Of a DNA stretch of 64,000 nucleotides, positions 35,689-46,509 are shown piece after piece. Origin of the DNA: Plantago ovata (Eukaryota; Streptophyta; Magnoliopsida; Lamiales; Plantaginaceae); NCBI GenBank assembly GCA_028274465.1, contig CM051455.1, forward strand, positions 45,525,129 to 45,589,128. Direction: 5' to 3'. Every line of letters starts with the position of its first letter. Within the stretch, counting starts at the first letter, position 1. The notes beneath the pieces were generated by a model, which saw only the letters and a program-made list of their open reading frames with translations, had not been told where the DNA came from and did no database searches. The translations under genes and the position numbers were made by a program.

Positions 35689-38600
35689 TTATTCATGTGT
35701 TGAGCTGCCACTGCCACTTCCACCACAATTATTTGGTTGTTTGGTCTGCGACGTTGAATTACTCAAAGGAAATGATTCAAACACTTGTTGAGGGAGCATG
35801 TTTTCCTGCAAAATAACATATTGTATAAGTTTTACTACTGCTTAACTATCTATATTATATTTGTTCAACATATAAATGATACTCACCTGAAGTAACTTTG
35901 TCAAGCTTGTATTCCCCTGATTCCTTTCTATGAATTCAAGGTCATGACCGAGTCTTTGATGCATGTATGGACTTGTTGTCTGCTGTCATAAAATTATTTA
36001 AATGTCTTGAAAGATATATTCTGCTACGCTCTTCTTTTTTATTTGTTTTTTATATAATGCAGACTAAACTTACCTCACTTAATTGGAGTTGTTGCAGATG
36101 TAGAGGTGTATGTCCTTGGGTGAGATAAGGTGGACGAGGTGACAAATAAGGTGTTCTCAAAGGTGGACGGGGTGATATAGAAGGTGTGCTCAAAGGTGGA
36201 CGAGGTGGCACCCAATTCAGATTACCTGCAGGACGATTCTATTGCCAAACACAACATAAGGTAAAGGATTTTCTCACGTTAATTAGCATGCATGTGCATT
36301 CTTCATTTATAAAAATGATGTGTATATACTAGTATATTTGTGAATGAAAGGAAAAACCTGATATACTTGTGACAATGGAGATAGAGATGGATATGTCGTT
36401 CGTGCAAGGGGAAATGTATTTGGGTTGCAACTACTAAAAATGGGATTCTGCACAGTTTAGCAATAGAAAGATGCATTAAATACAGTATATTATACTTTAG
36501 TAATATAATGGAGAACATTTAACATAGATTTCGATATACCTGGTCATTCTCAATGAGTTTGTCAGGCTGCTTATTTGAAGAGGTTTTGTTTTGCTTTGGC
36601 TTCCGTTTTTGTGTAGCCTGCACAGTTTAGTAATAGAAAGATGCATTAAATACAGTATATTATAATTTAGTAATATAATGGAGAACATTTATCATATCTT
36701 TTGATATACCTGGTCATTCTCAACAAGTTTGTCAGGATGGTTATTTGAAGAGGTTTTGTTTTGCTTTGGTTTTCGTTTTTGTATAGCCTGCTCTAGTCCA
36801 TCTTTTAGCCTTTTTCCAGATTTCACATTCGAACCAGGCTTCATTTTAAGCCCACGTGCATGGGAAGCACTTTTGATGTCTAGAATCGTTCTATCGTCAC
36901 CATCTTCAACCAAACTAGTCTCATGTTGATCGGTTGTAGTTTGCTTCTCTTGTCCTAAAGATGTCAAAGACTTTCCAGATCTACTAGAGTCACTCTTTTG
37001 GCTGAGACTTGCTTCCAAAGAAATATTTTCCAGTCTTGTTTCTATGTCTCGAGACAAGCTGGATATATTCTTCTTTAGAAACTCAAATGTCTCCTCTGCC
37101 ATTGCAGCACGTGATATATATTGCATATGCAATCTGGCTAACTCCCTGGAGCGCTCTCCAATCCTCGACTTCTCGTTTTTTTCCTTAGTATTTTTAGTTG
37201 ATACATTTGGTGTTGAATAATGTTCTTCCAGCACCTGTTTTGCCTTTTTCGTCCATCTCTTCTTAATGTAAATATCTGGAATCTCAACAATTTTCTTCTC
37301 AAAGAGTACTCTTAGTGCATGGGAGCACAAAATTCCTGCAAATTCGAACTTTTTGCAACCACACGAGACTTTAACATCTGAAGTATGATAAGTAACCGTG
37401 TGAGAAAATCGTTTCTCTAGGGCTCTTACCTTATAAACAGATTTGGACCCAGACTCCTCAACAACTTCAAAATCTGTGTCAAGTCCTGTGCTCAGTTGTT
37501 CTTGAAAAGCATTGAATACCTCAAATGTATAAACTGTTCGTGCATGCTTAAGAATTCGAACTGAGAAAGGGAGTTTTGGTGTACTATGAATAGTCCTTAA
37601 ATCTGCTTTGACCTCTTCATATCGCCGGTCATCAATCAATCTGTCCAAGTGATGGCAAAACTGTATAAGATTTTGCTTGATGTTCACATACTTTTTCAGA
37701 ACACTATGCATGCTTTCACTACGTTGAGTACTGATCATGTCTGCACAAAAGGTTTGTCTTCCATAGACCATTGCCCACTTCTCCTTAACTTTGAATATAC
37801 TCTCTAACCAAGAATTAGATTCTAGGTCATACTTAGCCAACATTTTTTGCCAAGCATCAATAAAGTCCTCTTCATCTTCATGGTCATAAATGCAAGAATT
37901 GAATTCTTTAGAGAGTTTTGGAAACTTTGCAAATTCAGTACTGAGGTGAATTGCAACATTTTGATATATATGCCAAATACATAAGCGGTGGGTGGTTTCT
38001 TTCCACTTTTCTTTTAGAGCTTTAGCCATAGCTGCATCTTGATCTGTAAGAACTGTTTCAGGTTTCTTACCACCCATAGCTTGTACAAATGCATCATACA
38101 ACCACATAAACGTCTTAGCTGATTCATCATATAACAAAGCTACACCAAATATAATAGTCTGCTTGTGGTGATTCACTCCAACAAAAAATGCAAATGGTCT
38201 TCCCATTTTATTTTTACGGTGTGTTGTATCGAAAGATACCTCATCTCCAAAGTGTGCATAATCAGCCCTCATTTGTCCATCAGCCCAAAATATATTGGTA
38301 ATCAAGTCATCAACATCAAGTTGTATGTCATTTACAAAGTTTGGATCCTTTGATTGCTTTAGCTCCAAATAGTTGAGTAGCCCTCCTGCATCACCATCTT
38401 TCATTGGCAATGTTCTCTTTGAACGCAAGTAGTTTTTTTTCAAATCTTCCAATATGTATCCTATATTTTCACGACCTCCAGCTTGTTCAGCCATATAATG
38501 CATCCCGGCTTTTGGTGCTATTCTAGAATTGTCAATGCTATCAACTTGTGTTGCTTGTAGAGGGGTTATCTTTCTATGGGACCTTAGCATGTGTACTTGC

Positions 38601-39094
38601 TCGGGCTTCAACATTTCATGTCCTTTATGATCTGCCACAAACTCGTTAACCTCAAATTTCCCGGAGGCAGTGAGCCGAGAGCTCACCGTCATTCGTGCAC
38701 CACAACCTGTCCTTGTTTCTGGACGAGGACTTTTCACATTGACATCTCGTTTATCCGGCTTTTTCAGGCCTTCACACGCACAACAGAATGTTCTATAATA
38801 AAGATTTTTATTCATTCTATGCTTTGTGCTTCTTCGTATGCCAAATCCACATAAACGTGCATACTCATTATAAAACACATAAGCATCTTCTTCACTGGCA
38901 AAAGTCATCTTAAGTTTGGGGATCTTATCCTCGGGACTAGGTGGGCGATCACTATTAACACTTTTCTTTCCCTGAAAATCAACAAATGTATCTCCGATTT
39001 CTTCATTTTCTGTTGAAGAACAACTTATCATATCCTCTTCTTGCTGAAAATCTGACATATGACTCGAATTTATTATATCCTCTTCCTTGTCCAT
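35689..39094 (-). CDS. FAR1/FHY3-related protein (FRS family, domesticated Mutator-like transposase), six coding exons
   Basis: Coding exons are 39094-36710, 36617-36540, 36447-36358, 36238-36074, 35982-35887 and 35805-35689. All introns are phase 0 with GT-AG borders, and the sum is 976 residues. The first exon holds the FAR1-type DNA-binding domain (residues ~65-160, ASEEDAYVFYNEYARLCGFG), a MULE transposase-like domain (~285-385, SFDTTHRKNKMGRPFAFF and TDQDAA) and a SWIM zinc finger (~585-605, VSCGCKKFEFAGILCSHALR). Later exons encode a basic then Pro-rich tail with three PRPP repeats. The family acts as nuclear transcription regulators, with FHY3 and FAR1 in phytochrome A signalling. Exon 2 (ATQKRKPKQNKTSSN...) is a near copy of the end of exon 1. 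A leader intron is likely (39419-39112). Exon 5 has a CAGCAG acceptor, so one Gln may be optional. Confidence 0.9.
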
Positions 39095-39111
39095 GGTCTA
39101 CAAGTTTAGCC

Positions 39112-39419
39112 CTGAATACATATATAATTATTATTAATTCGTTCATTGAAAGGCTCGAAAGATAGATCAGGTGATGTGAGTGAGTTTACAAAAATATTGA
39201 GTCTACATATTCTTAAGAGAAAGCAATTAGCAGTTTATATAACACATGGGTAAGTGATAGTGTTATACTCAATTTATCTCTCTGCCCACTCGAAATACAT
39301 TGTTTGATTGATACAATTGATAATTCCACATGCTAGAATAAAAAACACATGTGCTGATTAATTAAATAAGCAACAGTTCATGTGCATAAAGATTTTGATA
39401 CATATAGAATGATAATTAC
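39112..39419 (-). other. Probable 5' leader intron of the FAR1-related gene
   Basis: On the minus strand a donor ACACAG/GTAATT lies at 39420/39419 and an acceptor TATTCAG/GG at 39112/39111, 17 bases before the ATG at 39094. Leader introns are common in this family. Confidence 0.5.
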
Positions 39420-39609
39420 CTGTGTGTTGATGCCATGACTTGAATATGCAGAGAAGAATTGTTTTGCCGTGACTGGAGTGTGCATAGGAGAATTAGGTTA
39501 TGTTTTGTGACCTTTTCTTTGTGTTTATTTTTCGCAGGTAAAAAAACGTGGGAAGGCAGTACGTGGGTTATTAACGGTGAATTAGGAGCTAATTGTAAAT
39601 TGAAAAACA

Positions 39610-39621
39610 TTGACACGTGGC
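39610..39621. promoter_or_regulatory. G-box-like CACGTG upstream of the FAR1-related gene
   Basis: The sequence gacacgtggc holds a palindromic CACGTG core about 520 bases upstream of the ATG. G-boxes bind bZIP and bHLH factors, including light-signalling ones. Only the motif is seen; use is inferred. Confidence 0.3.
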
Positions 39622-40004
39622 ATGCTCCTATTGCTGGCCTAGAGGCTGGCATAGGGGCTGGCCTAGAAAATCCGGTGCGACATGGTGGTGCCTTTAAGAT
39701 AGGGAGGAAAACTCCTTAATATTTGAGTAGATAATCTTTATGATATTTAAGATGAGGATTTTATTTTTTTAATGATTTATGTGTCGGGTATTTTCATATT
39801 TGTGTCAATTTCACCTAATGTATTTAGGATAATATCCAGTTTGGATTGGGTCTGATCAGTTCATGTTTGGATGTTTCGATCATCATATTTAAGATTTAAA
39901 ATCTGAGTCTTGACTCTTGAGCCGTTGAACCCTCGTATGTGGTTGCATAATTTGATACTCGTATATAACGTACAATTATACGATCATAAATTTTTAACAC
40001 ATGA

Positions 40005-40076
40005 GGTCCCATGGTCTAGCGGTTAGGACATTAGACTCTGAATCTAGTAACCCGAGTTCAAGTCTCGGTGGGACCT
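40005..40076 (+). tRNA. tRNA-Gln (anticodon CUG)
   Basis: A 72-base cloverleaf: acceptor stem GGTCCCA/TGGGACC, D-arm with box A (tggtctagcggttagga), anticodon loop CTCTGAA (anticodon CTG), and T-arm CCGAG TTCAAGT CTCGG with box B (gagttcaagtctc). A T-run (terminator for polymerase III) follows directly from 40076. No intron. It decodes CAG codons. Confidence 0.93.
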
Positions 40077-41158
40077 TTTTCTCTCTCATTTATTGTACGG
40101 CAATTTACAGATCCCTTCTTTATGCTGGGTATTTATGAATCGGTCCCTATTATGAAAAGAATTACATATCCTCCCCTCTTATGCAAAATAAATTACAAAT
40201 AGCCCCTCAATCTTGACTCTTCGCGAATTAAACCGTTGAAATGACATTTTTTGTCCCTGAAAGTTGTCACGTTCGTCCACTTGGAACCTACCCGAAGGTG
40301 CGAACCAGTAATCCCAATTATCAGATTTTGAATTTTACCAAACAACCTCAATTTTAAGTTATTGCAAAACAAAACCCACATATCTTATAGTATAAATTAT
40401 AAATTGCCCTCAAATAATTTTTATTTTTACTTCTTCATTCTTCTTCTTTATGTAATCTACCAGATTCCGGTCACCGTCACCGAAATCCGGTGAAGAAGAA
40501 GTAAAAGAAAGAAAAGAAAAGAAAAGAAAAGCGAAGAAGGATTAATTTGCGAAATTGATTAAAACCATGTTTGGCAAGTGAAAAAGCTACGGTACCAAAT
40601 AAGTTGGTCAACTCAAACTGCTTATTCTGGGGCCAGGTGTAATTCTTTGGATAACAGGGAAACATTCGTAAAGTGGCTCCATAAGGAGGGTGCTGCAAGT
40701 AATTTTCCCTTTATTGTATGTTTGAGTACCTTTGGTTTCTGGCTTCTTTACATTTTTCACAATTAAGTTTTATATGATTTTAATTGTTCATTTTAGTCCT
40801 TATTGATTTGAAAATAATATGTCGGTCGCTCTTTTTTGAGTTCAAAATAAACTATATGATGATGTGAAAGTCGTGGAGTAGAATTTTTGACACATTATAG
40901 GACGATATTCGATGACATACAATTAAAGGAGCGCCTCACATAGGTTTTTTTTACCGAATTCCCTATGGTACCTAAATAGACATCGTATGCCATTAATTTG
41001 TTACGCCATTTCATAATTATACAACTATATATATTGTTGATAGCTTCAAAGGCATATCACACACAACTCATTACTCATCGATCAACTGTTTATTCACTAT
41101 TCGATTTGTCTTCTTCAATAAGTATGTAAATGAGAAAGTACCACTTATTCGAAAGCTT

Positions 41159-41340
41159 CACAAGGTGAAAGAAAACCATGAAGAATGTACGTTAGGAAAT
41201 TAAAAACTATGAGCTCAAACAAAAGAAAAAGATTTTTAAAAAAGTAACTCACAAGGTGAAAGAAAACCATGAAGAATGTACGTTAGGAAATTAAAAACTA
41301 TGAGCTCAAATAAAAAGAAAAAGATTTTTTAAAAAATAAC
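41159..41340. repeat. Tandem duplication, 91 bp x 2
   Basis: Two nearly identical adjacent copies beginning cacaaggtgaaagaaaacca. The few differences suggest a recent event. It lies just before the tRNA-Gln-like gene. Confidence 0.9.
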
Positions 41341-41367
41341 TCCCACCCTGAACTATAAAAAGAAAAA

Positions 41368-41439
41368 AGGTCCCACTGAGATTTGAACTCAAGTTACTAG
41401 ATTCAAATTCTAATATCCTAACCACTAGACCATGGGACC
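41368..41439 (-). tRNA. tRNA-Gln-like gene, anticodon UUG, possibly a decaying copy
   Basis: The same 72-base scaffold as the other two tRNA-Gln genes here, but the anticodon loop reads ATTTGAA (anticodon TTG). Most differences from the copy at 50396-50467 are C-to-T or G-to-A changes. The T-stem stays paired (TTGAG/CTCAG) because two changes compensate. Position 32 is A instead of a pyrimidine, which is unusual. A T-run follows on the minus strand. It could be a working tRNA-Gln(UUG) or a pseudogene. Confidence 0.65.
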
Positions 41440-41452
41440 CATTCTATCTACC

Positions 41453-41612
41453 AATGAGGTCTAGCTCAATTGGTTAGACTGAGGTGTCATGACACTAGAG
41501 GTCATAGGTTCAATTCTCGCCAAGTGCGGGATTATTTATAGTTTATTACTAGCTTTGTAATGCTACTTGTGAAATTGTAATGGTTCGATTATTAAAAAAT
41601 CTATATATATTA
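41453..41612 (+). mobile_element. tRNA-derived SINE-like element
   Basis: A box A-like block (tagctcaattggttaga) and box B-like block (ggttcaattctc) are about 35 bases apart, as in a tRNA. The segment does not fold into a full cloverleaf with a proper anticodon arm. A tRNA-unrelated part follows, ending in an A-rich stretch (attattaaaaaatc). This is the layout of plant SINEs. No convincing target duplication was found. Confidence 0.5.
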
Positions 41613-41884
41613 GACTTCCATGGAGATCATCAAAGTTTTCAAAGTGTTCGATGAGATCATATCAGTATCAAATCGGCCATGTCATCGAGGAAAGGATGGT
41701 GACGGTGTTTGAGGGGTACTTGATTGACGAATTTAGAAATTAATGCGGGCGTCATGAATCGATCGGAACCTGCCGGAGACGAAAGAAGAGGAGAAGGATT
41801 GTGCATTTGTGCATATTTAATTTATGTACTACTGAATTACGATTTTGTGATTTATGCTTAATTAGTACAATTCATATTACGAAG

Positions 41885-42981
41885 TGTACAAACAATGAGA
41901 GGAAATACAAAGAATATAACTTGGATTACAAATAGAAAATGTAAAATAAGGAAACAGAAAATTGTCTCCACACAGCAGTGAAGCGGGTCGCTTCAGGAGG
42001 TGGAAGCGGCCGCTTGGAATAGCACAAAGTATTATGTTTCTGTCTTGGCGAGGAAGCGGAGCGCTTGGAGGCAGGGAAGCGGGCCGCCTGGCTCCTGGAC
42101 AGAATCTTTGTTCTTCTTTTGTTTGTCAAACTTTGACATAGACAATGTCTGGAACGAGAAAGTTTCCTTCAAGTAAAATACGCCCTCTCACCTTAGGTGT
42201 TGGAGACGTTAAGCGTCTTACTTTCCAGGATACAACGAACCCAAGATTACTAGCCACACAAGCTAGCAATCCACAATGAACAAAAACGAATGCTTAGTTA
42301 TGCTTTTGTGGGATAAGGAGGAGAGGGTATGTTTCAGATATCTTTTTCACTAGAGTTGAAGGCTCTTATTTGTAGTGAGGGAGGAGCCTTACATATTTAA
42401 ATATGTAACTCCTATGCAACAAATGCCCACCATAATGCCCATCATAACTCCTAGCATCAAATTCTATTTGATATCAAAATCAAATAGGTGGTTAATGCTG
42501 AAAATTTGTAATTTACTAGCTGTTACAACAACTAGCTGTTACACCACATGGGGCTGGAGCAAAAAGACTTTTGAAGGTTTACGGAACCGGTGCAAAAAAC
42601 GAGACTCTCGCGAACCTGCTCGTTTTGGCTCACTATGGTCCATCTCTCGTACCTCACATCATGCACACACCCAAGTTTACTTCAACAGGTACAAGTACTT
42701 CACTTGAACACCAAGTCTGTGATCTAACTTTATAAACTAGACACAACTTGTGCATATTCACAATGTGGGCCAAACTAATCAACCTTCCAACTTTGAGCAA
42801 TTGTTCCTCACTAACCCAAACTCCGTTTATGGCGTATAATATATCAAATCGAAGCTCTCACTCAATAGCTTACGACTATACATTCAGTTTCCTCAATTAC
42901 CGAATAATTAAGAAATAATATCCACGTAAATATGACGTCATAATACATTATTACAACATTATTTTTTTCATATTTCCAACA
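41885..42981 (-). mobile_element. Solo LTR, 1,097 bp, with 5-bp target-site duplication
   Basis: On the minus strand it starts TGTTGGAAATATG and ends TTTGTACA. The 5-base sequence cgaag flanks it on both sides (41880-41884 and 42982-42986). The TGTTGGAAATATG start is typical of Ty1/copia LTRs. No internal region or second LTR is present, so it arose by LTR-LTR recombination. It carries four short GC-rich palindromes near 41981-42093. Fossil, no coding capacity. Confidence 0.85.
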
Positions 42982-43329
42982 CGAAGTACTAGAAGTTGGA
43001 GGAATTTTGGATATGAATGTGGATGATCAGAGCTCAGGTTAAACATTATCTCGTGAGTATTTTCATTAATTGATTTACAAAGGAAATGATTTAATGATAT
43101 GGATAAGATAGTGAGGTTTAAAGCCTAATTTCATATTCTGTCTTCCTATGGTTTTCACCATGTATGTGATGAGTCTTTGACTCGTGAATCGTGATAGTTG
43201 GATTTCTATCGAATCTTCATGAATTCTACGTGTTACGATTGATCTTTTATTTTCATTGCTTCTGCATATACGGAATATATCATAAGTACAGTACCGACAA
43301 ATACAACTAGGTTTTTCAATGGGTTGGGT

Positions 43330-43720
43330 TCAAGAAAAATCTGGTGTTTTTTTGGTCGGTCGAATAAAAAAAAACCGATTTTCCCTGGTATGGCAGGGTT
43401 AGAAATATGGTTTTTTACATTTTTCTGGTCCGGCCGGACAACAACTGGTTTTCTGGTCGGGCCGGACCAGAAAACCGAAGTTACGGTGTTTCCCATGTCG
43501 GGACGGGTCAAAAACCGCGATTTTATGGCCCATGTCATGTCAAAAAGTTGACCGGGTCGGGATTTCTGGTCGAGTCGGGCCATAACCCGGTCAGGTGGGC
43601 CGGATCGGGTGACGGGTCTTGCAACGTTAAGGTTTTGTCCGAGTTGGGTTCATACCAATTTGTCGGATTGGGTTCAGGTTAGGGTCTTATAATTACGGGT
43701 ATAATATGGGTTTGGGTTTT
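43330..43720. repeat. Degenerate GGTCGGGT/CCGG-rich repeat stretch
   Basis: Many imperfect GGTCGGG, CCGGACC and GGGTTGGG words, including the inverted pair ggtccggccggac and gtcgggccggacc near 43429-43470. The open frames across it follow the repeat and match no protein. Stretches of this kind are common plant low-complexity DNA. Confidence 0.55.
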
Positions 43721-44155
43721 AACCCAACCCGTACTCATCACTTATTAATGAGGAGCGGGTCTTAACCGGGTTATAGTTGGGTTGGGTTCATTTAAAAATC
43801 TAAATACAACTACATCATCAAAACTGGAAACACATGAATGATCACGCTCTTCTGACCTCGATCTCCTTCTTGCCCTCTGATCCTTTTCCATTCAGTTCTG
43901 AATTCATTTGACTTCTCATCGGGACAAGAGTAGCAGCTAGCACCACCGGGCTAATGCTGGCGTACCGAAGGTATATCAACCTAGCTATTCTGTTTTTCCT
44001 TATAATTAGTTCAACCTGTGATCATTATTGATTTGCAAACCCAAAAGGTTTCATTTTTATTTCCTATTTTGCATTTTGAGGGAGCAGACCACAAAGATCT
44101 CGGCTGATATTCCAAATGACATTCCCCCTGAGATATGCTCACAAGTCACAACTTA

Positions 44156-45394
44156 GTGTGTGTTTGGTTTTAAATTGGGGATTTGGTGATATTTTGAGAG
44201 GGATTTGAACCCATTCCGGTGAATGGGCTATTGGAGGGATTTGTGTGTAGTAAATCTCTCCTATGGTTGTTTGGTTTGAGGGATTTGAAGAAGAGTTTTT
44301 TAGGGATTTGAAACAAATCCCTTGTTTGGTTGTATAGATATTTGTTGCGTATTTCGAACTCCGTGCAAGGGATTTCGTAGTAGTGCTTGGTAGTTATAAC
44401 TACCAAACTAAATTGATAATGGTACCCTTCTGGCTGCATTGTTTTGTTATTGAAGATGATGGGTGAATGGTAAATTTACATTTTCAAACTTTCCCTCCCA
44501 AACTATGTTATAATATCAGTTGCAAGTTGGAAAAACTGGAACAACAAACATGCATTACCAAATAGATTATCTAAGAGTTCATAAGTCAAACAGTATCATA
44601 ATTATCCAACTACAGTTCCTAAAGGAGATTAACAACAACAAAGTACAAACTTAAGTTCTTAGACCACCCATTACACATTACAAAATAGATTCACTAAGAG
44701 TTCATAAGTCGACCAACAACATTAATTAGTAATTATCCAAATTCTACATAACATCGACAAATACCAGGGGGAGAATTGTAGCATCAATGGGATAACTTAT
44801 TTGAAACGGAATGGTTTCAATATTGGTCTTAGTTAGTTAGATCATCCGCATTCGTGCCCAACGATATAATGGCGCCAGGGTGTTTTTTGTCTTCATGCCA
44901 CGCCATACGGATGTTTTTCTACAATGGTGACGGACGATGCCACGTCGTCATCTAATTTTTTAATATTTTTTAATTTTTAAATAAATAATAATAATAATAT
45001 GAATTTTAATATTGATATAAAATATATTTTAGATTTTTGTAAGTTTATTTAATAGAGAAATAGAGTTGGGGATGGGTGCTCCAAACATAGTCAAAATTGG
45101 CCTCTATTTATAGATATTAAAAATAAAACCGTTGGTTGATTGACGTGAAGTGATGGGGGCATAATATACATTTTAATTCTACTCGAGGTTGAAATCCCTC
45201 AATATAAAATCCCTCCAAATACATGCTCCCCCATGGTATTTCAAAGTAGCTAAAATCTAAAGGCCCAGTTGAAGAGGGATTTGGTAAATCCTTGACCCTC
45301 CGGGCTGCGAAATTGCTACCAAACAAGGCATTTGGAGGGATTTCAACAAAAATTACTCCAAATCACTCTCAAATCCCTCAAACCAAACACACAC
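44156..45394. mobile_element. TIR element of 1.24 kb without transposase (MITE-like)
   Basis: The left end begins gtgtgtgtttggttt and the right end is its reverse complement, aaaccaaacacacac. Inner blocks (gagggatttgaag, atccctcc) also recur in inverted orientation, and short direct repeats (aagagttcataagtc) lie inside. No coding frame. The GTGTTTGG end is like several PIF/Harbinger- or hAT-type MITEs. No clean target duplication is visible. Confidence 0.65.
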
Positions 45395-45689
45395 GCTTGC
45401 TTATTGTTGATGAACGAGTTGTTGTTTTTCGTTCTGCATGTACGTCGTGGAATAGTTCAGTTAATTGTGGATTTGTGATTACATAACAGCAGTCCTTTCA
45501 ACAAACTCCAACAAATAATAATTTGGATCAGTGTCTATTGCTGTTATCAAACACAATTTTCCATCCTGTTTATGATAGGTCATGTGACAACAAGAAGGAT
45601 TTTCTATACAGGCCTGCTTTTAGTCTTGAGATGGCAAACTAAGGTTGGTTTTTGCTGCAGCAAGAGGATAACAATTTTTTCTTAGTTGA

Positions 45690-45815
45690 CTTTCTTGATT
45701 GAGGCTTACTCCCAAATAACTAGCAATGCTTTAGCTGTAAAAAATGGTCTCTGCTTCTTTTGCAGCAGAAGACACAATTGTAATTCCATATTGTACGTGG
45801 GCTGACTTATATTAC
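45690..45815 (+). pseudogene. Fragment of the coiled-coil part of a CC-NB-LRR gene
   Basis: Sequence from gattgaggcttactcccaaa through gcagcagaagacacaattgt closely matches 46640-46757 inside the intact NLR gene. That part encodes EAYSQIITNDLALKMVDAAF then AAEDTIESYIVG. Frame-breaking changes make it non-coding. It is the remnant of a tandem duplicate about 950 bases upstream of the intact gene. Confidence 0.75.
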
Positions 45816-46509
45816 AGATGATCCATCCAAGCCGTGAGCGGGAGAGTTGAAATTTACCTGTTCTTCCCCAAATTGGCCGCTTAGGGTTTGCAGAAGAAAT
45901 TGGGAACAGAGCACCGGAATGCGGCAACAGAAAATTGACTTAACAGATCGAGTCGCCATTCAGAAACAGCCGTTTTACTTGTATTATTGATTAATATTAC
46001 TGTCTATATAGCAGCTATTGAGTAGTATAAATATAGGGTTAATTCATGATAAATATTCGAAATAAAATTTATCAGCATTTTGCTTCCAAGATGATTAATA
46101 TTGATATTGCTAGATAAATAATTTTACTATTACATACAGGTCACCTAAAAATTCTGATTAACTTTCAAAAAGAAAAAAAAATCATTCCAAAAATTGACAG
46201 GATGAACAGATGTGATCTTTAATTTGTACTGCGTATAATTTAATTTAATGGATTCTGGCACTAAATAAAGATGCATTATTTCGTCGACAGCATCATATTC
46301 TTCTCCGAATCTTAATTTTCCCATGATGAGGAAAAAAAGCTAACCGGACAAATACTATACTTAATCAGTACTAGCTTTATTCTTGAAATTACTCTATTAA
46401 CAGTACTTAGTTTCTTATGCCTTTCACAAACGAACAAACTTGTGCATTTCCAGTTTGAAAATTCTGTTTGCCTTCCCTTAATCTTCAACTGAGAAACCGA
46501 ATTTTTGTC

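Noticed and set aside
36303-36688. Short minus-strand frames next to the FAR1-related gene taken as separate small genes
   Set aside because: They overlap exons 2 and 3 of the FAR1-related gene and end inside its introns.
41453-41530. A possible tRNA gene
   Set aside because: Box A and box B are present but no proper anticodon arm or acceptor stem forms; a SINE head explains it better.
43233-43682. Open frames over the GGTCGGGT-rich region
   Set aside because: They follow a degenerate repeat and read open in several frames and on both strands.
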